Assembly: GCA_949742505.1 (NCBI GenBank) | Contig: CATJPU010000194.1 | Coordinates: forward strand, 1 to 34,992 | DNA: 34,992 nucleotides | From: an uncultured Lachnospiraceae bacterium | GTDB lineage: Bacteria > Bacillota > Clostridia > Lachnospirales > Lachnospiraceae | Direction: 5' to 3' | Shown here: in pieces, positions 26,096 to 34,992 of the stretch | How positions within the stretch are numbered: the first letter of the stretch is position 1 | How the letters are laid out: every line of letters starts with the position of its first letter | The notes under the pieces: model-generated | Told to the model about the DNA's origin: nothing | Databases searched by the model: none | The model's input: the letters and a program-made list of their open reading frames with translations, nothing else | Program-made: the position numbers and the translations under genes

Positions 26096-27103
26096 ATGAC
26101 GATTCGAGAGGAACTGGAGCTTCGGGAAGAGAAGATGCTAAGCAGATATGCGTCTTTAAGTATCCATTCCAAGGGGAGGGTCCGGGAGGAAGAGCAGTGT
26201 GATATTCGCCCTGTTTTTCAGAGGGATCGAGACAGGATTCTTCACTGCAAGTCTTTCCGGCGCCTGAAGCAGAAAACGCAGGTATTTTTACAGCCTATGG
26301 GGGATCATTACCGCACCAGGCTGACACATACTCTGGAAGTGTCGCAGAATGCCCGGACTCTTGCCAAGGCTCTGCGGCTCAATGAGGATCTGGTGGAGGC
26401 CATTGCTCTTGGCCATGATCTGGGGCATACGCCTTTTGGTCATGCGGGGGAGCGTGCGCTTAACAGTGCCTGCCCGGGAGGATTTCGTCATAATGAACAG
26501 AGTGTCCGGGTGGTTGAAATTCTGGAGAAGCAGGGGAAGGGGCTGAATCTAACCTGGGAAGTAAGGGACGGGATTCGGAATCATAAGTCCAGCGGAACGC
26601 CCCGTACGCTGGAGGGCCGTCTGGTACAGCTCTCGGATAAGATTGCTTATATCAATCATGATATTGATGATGCAATTCGCGGAGGCATACTCAGAGAGGA
26701 AGATATTCCGGAGGAATATGCGTCTGTGCTGGGGCATTCGTCGAAGAGCCGGTTAGATACGATGGTACATGACGTAATCATTCACAGTATGGATCAGCCG
26801 GAGATTCGGATGTCGGCGGAGGTTAGGAAGGCGATGTACGGACTCAGAGGCTTTTTGTTTGAGCATGTATATCTGAATCCTGCTGCGAAAGGGGAGGAAA
26901 AGAAAGCCATTCATATGGTAACGAATTTATATCACTATTATATAGAATATCCGGAGTTTATGCCGGAGTTGTACCGGAGCATGATGGAGCGGGGAGAAGC
27001 TTCGAGAGAGCAGGCCGCCTGCGATTATATAGCCGGAATGACGGATTCCTATGCGGTTCAGAAGTTTGAAGAATATTTTATTCCAGAATCCTGGAAAAAT
27101 TAA
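26096..27103 (+). CDS. dgt: Deoxyguanosinetriphosphate triphosphohydrolase-like (dNTPase, HD domain)
   Basis: FRRLKQKTQVF, RTRLTHTLEVSQNARTLAKAL, EAIALGHDLGHTPFGHAGERAL, LSDKIAYINHDIDDAI. Confidence 0.95.
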   Translation: MTIREELELREEKMLSRYASLSIHSKGRVREEEQCDIRPVFQRDRDRILHCKSFRRLKQKTQVFLQPMGDHYRTRLTHTLEVSQNARTLAKALRLNEDLVEAIALGHDLGHTPFGHAGERALNSACPGGFRHNEQSVRVVEILEKQGKGLNLTWEVRDGIRNHKSSGTPRTLEGRLVQLSDKIAYINHDIDDAIRGGILREEDIPEEYASVLGHSSKSRLDTMVHDVIIHSMDQPEIRMSAEVRKAMYGLRGFLFEHVYLNPAAKGEEKKAIHMVTNLYHYYIEYPEFMPELYRSMMERGEASREQAACDYIAGMTDSYAVQKFEEYFIPESWKN

Positions 27104-27275
27104 AGGAAATCAGGAAGTTTTGTCGAATTAATTAATATAGGGACATTTTTCTTATAACTGCCTTGCACTTGCCGTCCTGTCGGTATGGCCGGGATTTTGA
27201 TATTGAGTGCAGGGGGGTCAAGGAAAATAGTTAGAATATCATAATGAAGAATGGAAAAGAGGATGCGGAACGGTT

Positions 27276-29051
27276 ATGTATTATCCGGAAGAGCTGGTAG
27301 AAGAAGTACGGCTGAAAAATGATATAGTAGAGGTGATTTCCAGCTATGTAAAGCTCCAGAAAAAGGGGAGTTCTTATTTTGGATTGTGCCCTTTTCACAA
27401 CGAGAAATCCCCGTCTTTTTCCGTAAGCGGGCAGAAGCAGATGTATTATTGTTTTGGCTGCGGCGCGGGAGGGAATGTATTCACATTTTTGATGGAATAT
27501 GAGAATTATTCGTTTGTAGAAGCGCTGAAGGTACTGGCAGACCGGGCGGGCGTGGAACTTCCGAAGATGGAGTATTCCAGAGAAGCGCAGGAGAAAGCGG
27601 AGTTAAGGACGGTGCTTTTAGAGATTAATAAACTAGCGGCAAAGTATTTTTATGCACAGCTAAAGTCAGAGAAGGGAAAGACGGCTTATACATATCTAAA
27701 AGACAGGCAGTTGAGCGACGCTACGATTACGGCCTTCGGATTGGGGTATTCGAATAAGTACAGCGACGATTTATACCGATATCTGAAGATGAAGGGGTAT
27801 TCGGACGAGATGCTTCTAAAAGCCGGGCTTATCTCGGCGGACGAGAAGCATGGAGCGTATGATAAGTTCTGGAATCGCGTGATGTATCCGATTATGGACG
27901 CCAATAACCGGGTTATTGGATTTGGCGGACGGGTGATGGGAGACGGGAAGCCGAAGTATTTAAATTCGCCGGAGACGCCGGTTTTTGATAAGAGCAGGAA
28001 CCTCTATGGACTGCACCGGGCGAGGACGTCAAGAAAGCCTTATTTTATCATCTGCGAAGGATATATGGATGTAATCGCGCTTCATCAGGCGGGATTTACC
28101 AATGCAGTAGCGTCCCTTGGAACGGCCCTTACCGCGGGACATGCCTCATTGATTAAGCGGTATGTGAATGAGGTTTATCTGACTTATGACAGCGACGAGG
28201 CGGGAACGAAGGCAGCCCTTCGGGCGGCTCCGATTCTGAAAAGCGTTGGAATTACAGCGAAGGTGATTCGTATGGACCCGTATAAGGACCCGGATGAATT
28301 TATTAAGAATTTGGGCGCGGATGCTTTTGAAGGGCGTATTCATAAGGCCAGGAATGGTTTCTTATTCGGACTGGAGATGTTAGAGCGGGATTATGACATG
28401 GCGTCGCCGGAAGGGAAGACTGCATTTATGCGGGAGGCGGCGGCGAGACTGACAGAATTTGACGAGGAGATTGAACGGAGTAATTATATCGAAGCAGTTG
28501 CCAGAACTTATGGGGTAAGTACAGAAGAGCTGCGAAAACTTGTAGTGAAGACGGCGGTCCGGACAGGGCTGGTGAAGCCGGTAGAGAGGCCGAAGTCTGG
28601 GGTGAGCCGGAAGAGGGGTAAGGAGGACGGGGTATTAAAGTCACAGAGGCTTCTTCTGACTTGGATGATTGACGATGAGAATATTTTTAAACAGGTTAGG
28701 AAGATGATTGGACCGGAGGATTTCGGGGAGCCGCTTTATCATACGGTGGCGGAGCTATTGTATCGGCAGTATGAGGAGGGGAAGGCGAATCCGGCGCAGA
28801 TTATGAATCATTTTACAGACGAGGAAGAACACCGGAGAGTGGCGGAGCTGTTTCATACGAGACTGCCGGAGGTATCTACGGTACAGGAAAGAGAAAAGGC
28901 ATTGAAGGAAACGCTGCTTCGGATTAAGCAGCACAGTCTGGACGAGGCGATGAGGAGCCTGAATCCGGCGGATATCGACGGTCTTAAGAAGCTGATGGCA
29001 GATAAGCGGGAACTGCAGCATATGAAGGAACTGCATATTTCTGTCAATTAA
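27276..29051 (+). CDS. dnaG: DNA primase
   Basis: CHC2 zinc finger GLCPFHNEKSPSFSVSGQKQMYYCFGCGAGGN; Toprim CEGYMDVIALHQAGFTNAVASLGTALT, YDSDEAGTKAA. Confidence 0.98.
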   Translation: MYYPEELVEEVRLKNDIVEVISSYVKLQKKGSSYFGLCPFHNEKSPSFSVSGQKQMYYCFGCGAGGNVFTFLMEYENYSFVEALKVLADRAGVELPKMEYSREAQEKAELRTVLLEINKLAAKYFYAQLKSEKGKTAYTYLKDRQLSDATITAFGLGYSNKYSDDLYRYLKMKGYSDEMLLKAGLISADEKHGAYDKFWNRVMYPIMDANNRVIGFGGRVMGDGKPKYLNSPETPVFDKSRNLYGLHRARTSRKPYFIICEGYMDVIALHQAGFTNAVASLGTALTAGHASLIKRYVNEVYLTYDSDEAGTKAALRAAPILKSVGITAKVIRMDPYKDPDEFIKNLGADAFEGRIHKARNGFLFGLEMLERDYDMASPEGKTAFMREAAARLTEFDEEIERSNYIEAVARTYGVSTEELRKLVVKTAVRTGLVKPVERPKSGVSRKRGKEDGVLKSQRLLLTWMIDDENIFKQVRKMIGPEDFGEPLYHTVAELLYRQYEEGKANPAQIMNHFTDEEEHRRVAELFHTRLPEVSTVQEREKALKETLLRIKQHSLDEAMRSLNPADIDGLKKLMADKRELQHMKELHISVN

Positions 29052-29090
29052 GGATAAAATATAAACAAGCAATGAGAGGATGGACATTAC

Positions 29091-30203
29091 ATGGAAGAAA
29101 ACATCGTAAAATTTGAGGAAAAACTGAAAGATTTAATGAAGATGGGGAAAAACAAAAAGAGTATTCTTGAAATTCAGGAAATCAATGATTTTTTCTCAGA
29201 TATGGAACTGAATCCGGATCAGATGGAGAAGGTGTTTGAGTATTTAGAGTCTAACGGAATTGATGTGCTTCGCATTAATTCGGATTCAGATGTGGATGAC
29301 GATCTGGAAGTTGTGCTGACGGATGAAGACGAGGTTGATATGGAGAAGATTGACCTGTCTGTTCCCGACGGGATTAGTATCGAAGATCCGGTGCGGATGT
29401 ATTTGAAAGAGATTGGTAAGGTTCCGCTGCTTTCGGCAGAGGAAGAAGTTGATCTGGCCAGAAGAATGGCCGAGGGAGACGAGGACGCCAAGAAACGTCT
29501 GGCAGAAGCGAATCTAAGGCTGGTGGTAAGTATCGCGAAGAGATATGTGGGCCGTGGAATGTTATTTCTCGATTTGATTCAGGAAGGGAATCTGGGACTG
29601 ATTAAGGCAGTTGAGAAGTTTGATTATCAGAAGGGATTTAAGTTCAGTACCTATGCCACCTGGTGGATACGTCAGGCAATTACCAGGGCGATTGCCGACC
29701 AGGCAAGAACGATTCGGATTCCGGTGCATATGGTGGAGACCATAAATAAGCTGATTCGTGTTTCCAGACAGCTCTTACAGGAGTTGGGGCGCGAGCCTAC
29801 GCCGGAGGAGATTGCGGAGGAGCTGGACATGCCTGTAGAGCGTGTCCGGGAGATTTTGAAGATTTCTCAGGAGCCGGTATCCCTTGAGACGCCGATTGGG
29901 GAGGAAGAGGACAGTCACTTGGGAGATTTCATTCAGGACGACAACGTACCGGTGCCGGCGGAAGCCGCGGCAGCCACGCTTCTGAAGGAGCAGCTTGACG
30001 AGGTGTTAGATACCCTGACGGAGAGGGAGCAGAAGGTCTTAAGACTTCGGTTTGGCATGAATGACGGACGGGCCCGTACGCTGGAGGAAGTAGGCAAGGA
30101 GTTTGACGTAACAAGGGAGCGTATCAGACAGATTGAGGCCAAGGCTTTGAGAAAGCTTCGCCATCCAAGCCGCAGCCGGAAGCTTCGGGATTATCTGGAT
30201 TAG
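29091..30203 (+). CDS. rpoD: RNA polymerase primary sigma factor
   Basis: [92 protein letters not shown]. Confidence 0.99.
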   Translation: MEENIVKFEEKLKDLMKMGKNKKSILEIQEINDFFSDMELNPDQMEKVFEYLESNGIDVLRINSDSDVDDDLEVVLTDEDEVDMEKIDLSVPDGISIEDPVRMYLKEIGKVPLLSAEEEVDLARRMAEGDEDAKKRLAEANLRLVVSIAKRYVGRGMLFLDLIQEGNLGLIKAVEKFDYQKGFKFSTYATWWIRQAITRAIADQARTIRIPVHMVETINKLIRVSRQLLQELGREPTPEEIAEELDMPVERVREILKISQEPVSLETPIGEEEDSHLGDFIQDDNVPVPAEAAAATLLKEQLDEVLDTLTEREQKVLRLRFGMNDGRARTLEEVGKEFDVTRERIRQIEAKALRKLRHPSRSRKLRDYLD

Positions 30204-30216
30204 GGAAGAGGTAACT

Positions 30217-30921
30217 ATGGAGCTGTCAAAGAGACTTGCGTCCGTTGCTTCTCTGGTGAGAGAAGGGGCTTTGGCTGCCGATGTGGGAACAGATCATGGT
30301 TACGTGCCGATTTATCTTGCACAGACCGGGAAGTGCAGGCATATCATAGCTATGGATGTGAATCCGGGGCCTCTTTTGCGTGCGTCTGAGCATATCAGAG
30401 AACATGGGCTGAATCATAGGATTGAAACCCGTCTGTCAGACGGGCTGAAAGCTCTGCGGACAGGCGAGGCAGATACCATGATTGCAGCCGGTATGGGAGG
30501 CGGTCTTGTGATTCGGATTCTGGAAGAATCGCCGGAGATAGTTAAGGAAATTCAGGAATTTATTCTACAGCCCCAGTCGGAGATTCATAAGGTAAGAGCG
30601 TATCTTAGTCAGACGGGATTCCGTCTGGCAGAGGAGAAGATGATAGAGGAAGAAGGGAAGTTTTATCCTGTGATGAAATGGATACATGGGAAGGAGCCTG
30701 CTTATTCGGAGCCGGAGCTTTATTACGGACGGAAGCTGCTTGCAGACAGGGATTTGGTATTATATCAGTTCCTTGTCAGGGAAGAAGGACGGATGGAATC
30801 TATTTATCAGAGACTGAAGGAGCAGTCAGGCGAGGGGGCGCGGCGTCGCTTAAGGGAGATAGATAGAGAACTTGTCCGTCTCAGACAGGCGATGGCCTTG
30901 TATCAGCATTGTTTTGCATGA
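30217..30921 (+). CDS. trmK: tRNA (adenine(22)-N1)-methyltransferase
   Basis: RLASVASLVREGALAADVGTDHGYVPIYLAQTGKCRHIIAMDVNPGPL, MIAAGMGGGLVIRIL, FILQPQSEIHKVRAYL; downstream of rpoD. Confidence 0.93.
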   Translation: MELSKRLASVASLVREGALAADVGTDHGYVPIYLAQTGKCRHIIAMDVNPGPLLRASEHIREHGLNHRIETRLSDGLKALRTGEADTMIAAGMGGGLVIRILEESPEIVKEIQEFILQPQSEIHKVRAYLSQTGFRLAEEKMIEEEGKFYPVMKWIHGKEPAYSEPELYYGRKLLADRDLVLYQFLVREEGRMESIYQRLKEQSGEGARRRLREIDRELVRLRQAMALYQHCFA

Positions 30922-30996
30922 TGAAATTTCTGACGGACTGAGTGGGAACGCAGCAGTTTTGCTTTTGTTTGAAAAATTAGGAGGTGCGGTATACAT

Positions 30997-31788
30997 ATGC
31001 TGTGCAGAGATATCATAGAAATCATTGAAAAGAGGTATCCGGTTTCTGTTGCGCTGGACTGGGATAATGTGGGACTTCTGGTGGGAGACCCGGAAAGGGA
31101 AGTAAAGCGGATTTATGTGGCGCTGGATGCGACCCCAGAGGTGATTGAGGAAGCGGCAAACGTTCATGCGGATATGCTGGTGACCCATCATCCGCTGATA
31201 TTCTCCGGTATGCGTCGTTTGAGAATGGATGATTTTACCGGTAGGCGGGTAATCCGGCTGATTCAGGAAAATATTGCTTATTATGCCATGCACACCAATT
31301 ATGATGTGATGGGAATGGCAGAGTTATCGGAGCGGGTAATGGGACTTCAGGGAGGCCGGGTACTGGAGGTTACCTGTCCGGAAAGTCCGATAGACGGAAA
31401 GCCGCAGGGAATCGGAAGAGTTGCAGACCTTAAGGAAACGGTTCGTCTTGAGGAATGCTGTGAGCAGGTGAAGCAACGGTTTCATCTGGAATATGTGAAA
31501 GTATTTGGAGATTTGCAGGCGCCGGTGCGAAGAATCGCAATTTCACCGGGGGCGGGAAAGAGTATGGTGCAGGCGGCTCTGAAAGCAGGAGCAGACGTGT
31601 TGATTACCGGGGATATTGATCATCATACGGGAATTGACGCAGTGGCACAGGGACTTGCCATTGTTGACGGAGGACATTACGGGATTGAAAGGATATTTAT
31701 CCAGGATATGGTTGATTTCTTTGAGAAAAATATTCCGGAAGCCGCGGTATCGGCAGCTCCGGAGAGTCATCCGTTTCACAAGGTGTAA
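30997..31788 (+). CDS. Nif3-like dinuclear metal centre protein (YqfO family)
   Basis: WDNVGLLVGDPEREVKRIYVALDATPEVIEEA, LVTHHPLIFSGMRRL, AMHTNYDV, ISPGAGKSM, GDIDHHTGIDAVAQGLAIVDGGHYGIE. Confidence 0.95.
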   Translation: MLCRDIIEIIEKRYPVSVALDWDNVGLLVGDPEREVKRIYVALDATPEVIEEAANVHADMLVTHHPLIFSGMRRLRMDDFTGRRVIRLIQENIAYYAMHTNYDVMGMAELSERVMGLQGGRVLEVTCPESPIDGKPQGIGRVADLKETVRLEECCEQVKQRFHLEYVKVFGDLQAPVRRIAISPGAGKSMVQAALKAGADVLITGDIDHHTGIDAVAQGLAIVDGGHYGIERIFIQDMVDFFEKNIPEAAVSAAPESHPFHKV

Positions 31789-31813
31789 ATAGAGCAGGAC
31801 AAGGAGGAAAGTT

Positions 31814-33478
31814 ATGGGACAGGAGATGGTAAATGTTCGGATAGGGGACAGCCAGAGGCAGTATCCGAAGGGCACGCCCTATCTTGAAATCGCAAAAGAG
31901 TATCAGAAGGACTATACAGAAGATATTGTACTGGTCTTTGCAGACGGCAGATTACAGGAGTTGGCGAAGACTCTGAAAGGAGATTGTACCCTTAGCTTTC
32001 TTACTACCGCGGACCATATCGGACATGCGACTTACATACGCAGTATGAAGTTTATGCTGGTGAAAGCGATTTATGATGTGTGTAATCATAAAGAGGGTAT
32101 GAAAGTGAGAGTTCATTTTTCGGTGAGCGATGGATTGTACTGTACGGTGGAAGGTATTTTGGCGGACGCAGTGTTTCTGGAGAAAGTGAAGGCGAGAATG
32201 CAGGAGTTGGCGGCAAAGGATATTCCAATCCTGAAACGCTCTGTAAATACGGACGAAGCGATTGCGATATTTCGCCGTCATGGCATGTATGATAAGGAGA
32301 GATTATTTGCTTACCGCAGAGTGTCCAAAGTGAATATCTATAGTATGAATGAGTTTGAGGATTATTTTTATGGATATATGGTGCCCAGTACCGGTTATCT
32401 GAGATATTTTGATTTATATCTGTACGATGAGGGATTTGTCATTCAGATGCCGGTCAGAAAAGAGCCCGGAACGCTTCGGCCGTTTCGCCCGGCGCACAAG
32501 CTGTTTCGAGTGCTGAAGGAATCTACTGCATGGGGAGATATGCAGGGGATTGAGACGGTAGGAGAGTTAAATGACCTGATTACCAAGTGGGACGCACTGG
32601 ATATGATTCTGGTGCAGGAGGCGCTTCAGGAGAAAAAGATTGCGGATATTGCGGAGCGGATATCGAAGAATCCGGACGTCAAATTTATATTGATTGCGGG
32701 GCCGTCGTCTTCCGGTAAGACTACATTTTCCCACAGGCTGTCCATTCAGTTAAAAGCGCATGGCATGACGCCCCATCCGATTGCGGTGGATAATTTCTTT
32801 GTGGAGAGGGAAGATACGCCGAGAGATGAGAAGGGAGAATACAATTTTGAATGTCTGGAGGCCGTAGATTTAGAGCTGTTTCAGGAGTGCATGCAGCGTT
32901 TGCTCCGGGGGGAAGAGGTGGTGCTTCCGACATTTGATTTTAAGACGGGGCACAAGGAATATACCGGTGTTCCGAAGAAACTGGGGGAGAATGACGTACT
33001 GGTAATCGAAGGGATTCATTGCCTGAATCCTAAGATGACAGTGCAGCTTCCGGACGCCAATAAATTTAAAATATACATCAGTGCGCTGACACAGTTAAAT
33101 GTGGATGAGCACAACCGGATTCCTACGACAGACGGGCGGCTGCTTAGAAGGATGGTTCGGGACGCCCGTACCAGAGGAAAGAGTGCGAAGGAGACCATCC
33201 GTATGTGGCCGTCTGTAAGAAGGGGAGAGGAAGAGAATATTTTCCCGTATCAGGAGGAAGCGGATGCGATGTTTAATTCATCCCTGATTTACGAGCTGGC
33301 GGTACTGAAGGCTTATGTAGAGCCGCTGCTGTTTGGGATTGAGCATGATTGTCCGGAATATTTAGAGGCCAAGAGGTTATTAAAATTCCTGGATTATTTT
33401 GTGGGAATCGGGAGCGAGAAGATACCGGCGAATTCACTGCTCAGAGAGTTTGTCGGAGGGGGATGTTTTAAAGTATAG
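31814..33478 (+). CDS. Uridine kinase-like nucleoside kinase with N-terminal TGS/ThrRS-like region
   Basis: N-terminal YPKGTPYLEIAKEYQKDYTEDIVLVFADGRLQEL; P-loop ILIAGPSSSGKTTFSHRLSIQL; VIEGIHCLNP. Confidence 0.88.
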   Translation: MGQEMVNVRIGDSQRQYPKGTPYLEIAKEYQKDYTEDIVLVFADGRLQELAKTLKGDCTLSFLTTADHIGHATYIRSMKFMLVKAIYDVCNHKEGMKVRVHFSVSDGLYCTVEGILADAVFLEKVKARMQELAAKDIPILKRSVNTDEAIAIFRRHGMYDKERLFAYRRVSKVNIYSMNEFEDYFYGYMVPSTGYLRYFDLYLYDEGFVIQMPVRKEPGTLRPFRPAHKLFRVLKESTAWGDMQGIETVGELNDLITKWDALDMILVQEALQEKKIADIAERISKNPDVKFILIAGPSSSGKTTFSHRLSIQLKAHGMTPHPIAVDNFFVEREDTPRDEKGEYNFECLEAVDLELFQECMQRLLRGEEVVLPTFDFKTGHKEYTGVPKKLGENDVLVIEGIHCLNPKMTVQLPDANKFKIYISALTQLNVDEHNRIPTTDGRLLRRMVRDARTRGKSAKETIRMWPSVRRGEEENIFPYQEEADAMFNSSLIYELAVLKAYVEPLLFGIEHDCPEYLEAKRLLKFLDYFVGIGSEKIPANSLLREFVGGGCFKV

Positions 33479-33489
33479 CTGGGAATACT

Positions 33490-34785
33490 ATGATAAACAG
33501 GAAACAGGGGAACAAAAATATTATGCGGGGTAAATTAATAAAAGGGATTCTGATTCTTGCCTTGCTGCTATATGTGGGCGGCATGGAAGGGCGGGCGGAG
33601 ATTGCGGGGGATGGCGCGCTTGGAAGTCTTCGCTGGAGTCAGGTATATGAAGAACCGCGTCATGGCGGTGTGGTGCAGTCGGTCTGTGCTACGGAATATT
33701 ATATTATTACGATGGAAAATGTGGCGGATAATCCGAATGTGCCGGATATTATATCTGCCTACTACAGAGGGAGTACAGATGAGAACGGAAATCCAGTTAC
33801 GCCATATACCCTGGCAAAGCGTGTGCAGGAGCGGGAATGGGAACACTGTAACGGAATGGCATATAATCCGGAGACAGATGAAATCTACGTTGCGCTGTAT
33901 ACGAATACGATAGCGGAAAACAGAGGCTGTCTTTATGTGATGGACCCGAAAACGCTGGATTATAAACGAACCATTAAAGTCAGCGACGACTATAATATTC
34001 TCGGAATTGATTATCAGGAGGAGAGCAATCAGTATGTGATTCAGACAAATTCTGACGGTGGTTACAGTTTCAAGATTTTGAATGAAGACTTTGCGGTTGT
34101 GGAGGATTTGGGCGAGTATGCGCATACGGCAAAGGGTGATAATTTTCAGGATTTGGCAGTATCTGGAGACTATATCCTGAATTTCCCTCTGACTCTGGGC
34201 ATGGAAATCGGTGATTTTATCCATATGTACTCCATATCCAGAAAAGAAATGGTGGCTTCGGAACCTCTGGACTTTGGATTTGAGGGAGTGACGGAGGCAG
34301 AACCGGAATCTTTGTGTGAACTGACGCCTGGGGTATTCTTAGCGGTGGTGAACGTAGAGATGGAAGACGGGAAAAGTTTGGTGCGTCTGTATGAGACGCT
34401 GGTGCCTTATAATATGACTTTTGAGCCGGTAAAGAATATTCCTGGGTCTGAACCGGGAAAAGTTACGGTGAAGGCGCCGAAAGAAAAGGCGCTGGGAGAG
34501 AAGTCCGAGGCGGACGGCCTTCAGGATATCTGGGGCAGTATCAGCGGGCGTATCAAAGAAGGGATAGACTTTTCTTCCATGGCGGGAGCAATTAAGGCGA
34601 AACTGGCTGAAAAGGAGATTCAGCTTCCGGCGAAATTTGTGCTTACCTTTGTGATTATGACTCTGGCATTTCTGCTGATCTTCTTAAGCGTCTATGCTTA
34701 TGTTCTGAGAGTCCGCAGAGAGAGAAAGAGGAGGGAGCGGGAAAGAAAGCGCAGGAGACGGATGGCCTTAGAGGCGGTGAATTGA
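33490..34785 (+). CDS. Secreted/membrane-anchored hypothetical protein, possibly beta-propeller-like
   Basis: Signal-peptide-like MRGKLIKGILILALLLYVGGMEGRAEI (alternative start ATG 33523), C-terminal TM FVLTFVIMTLAFLLIFLSVYAYVLRV, polybasic tail. Confidence 0.65.
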   Translation: MINRKQGNKNIMRGKLIKGILILALLLYVGGMEGRAEIAGDGALGSLRWSQVYEEPRHGGVVQSVCATEYYIITMENVADNPNVPDIISAYYRGSTDENGNPVTPYTLAKRVQEREWEHCNGMAYNPETDEIYVALYTNTIAENRGCLYVMDPKTLDYKRTIKVSDDYNILGIDYQEESNQYVIQTNSDGGYSFKILNEDFAVVEDLGEYAHTAKGDNFQDLAVSGDYILNFPLTLGMEIGDFIHMYSISRKEMVASEPLDFGFEGVTEAEPESLCELTPGVFLAVVNVEMEDGKSLVRLYETLVPYNMTFEPVKNIPGSEPGKVTVKAPKEKALGEKSEADGLQDIWGSISGRIKEGIDFSSMAGAIKAKLAEKEIQLPAKFVLTFVIMTLAFLLIFLSVYAYVLRVRRERKRRERERKRRRRMALEAVN

Positions 34786-34799
34786 ATTACTGGAATAGG

Positions 34800-34835
34800 A
34801 AGGCGTATGGATGCAGAGCAGTCCATGCGCCTTTT
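34800..34835 (+). terminator. Rho-independent terminator
   Basis: AAGGCGTATGGA-TGCAGAGCAG-TCCATGCGCCTT followed by TTG. Confidence 0.75.
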
Positions 34836-34876
34836 GTAGAGGACTTGTTTTGCGTAACAGTTCACCCGTCGCCCGT

Positions 34877-34992
34877 TCCGGTCTGCAAACTGTGACATAG
34901 GATGCAAGGCATTTCAGAGACGCTTTTAATGGAAGCGAAATCGCTGCTTACGTAGTCTTAGGACCGAAGGCATTCCTGAGGTTCTTAGACTA
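34877..34992 (+). ncRNA. Candidate multicopy structured RNA / folded element, copy 3 (truncated by window end)
   Basis: Gapless alignment to copy 2 from about 34908 (GGCATTTCAGAGACGCTTTTAATGGAAGCGAAATCGCTGCTTACGTAGTCTTAGGACCGAAGGCATTCCTGAG); ACGTAGTC starts to pair with GACTA at the window end; left boundary set by homology offset only. Confidence 0.5.

Noticed and set aside
33568-34224. 218-aa minus-strand ORF inside the terminal membrane protein gene
   Set aside because: Antisense shadow with no domain signal; the plus-strand ORF has a signal peptide, TM helix and terminator.
1-34992. Searched for a defence island, toxin-antitoxin pair, prophage or intact IS
   Set aside because: Most genes are conserved metabolic or information-processing genes; no nuclease/helicase defence sets, phage structural genes or complete transposase seen.

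Overview
The window looks like ordinary low-to-mid-GC Lachnospiraceae/Clostridia-type chromosome. That lineage call is an inference from gene content and order. Recognisable genes are: ftsY; a threonine ammonia-lyase; a probable Re-type citrate synthase - GntR regulator - NADP isocitrate dehydrogenase locus; pth-mfd-PrsA-like lipoprotein; yqeY; a TrpB2-type enzyme behind a tryptophan-specifier T-box; a LacI regulator divergent from a GpsA-like dehydrogenase; a SorC regulator - sn-glycerol-1-phosphate dehydrogenase (AraM/EgsA) - HAD-IIA (AraL/NagD-like) - RpiB-like cluster; and dgt-dnaG-rpoD-trmK-nif3-nucleoside kinase. I found no CRISPR array, rRNA, intact transposase or prophage. The strongest unexplained signal is a family of about 182-nt intergenic elements. 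There are two complete copies (14343-14524 and 25770-25951) and a third cut off by the window end (about 34877-34992). Their predicted stems are conserved by compensatory base changes around invariant loops, which suggests a multicopy structured RNA or a folded MITE. I cannot tell from sequence alone whether it is already catalogued. Secondary signals are a 28-bp perfect palindrome over the Re-citrate synthase promoter, GATTAATC operator-like sites in the LacI/GpsA-like intergenic region, and several dispersed intergenic repeats. All calls come from reading the sequence; no database searches or folding programs were run.
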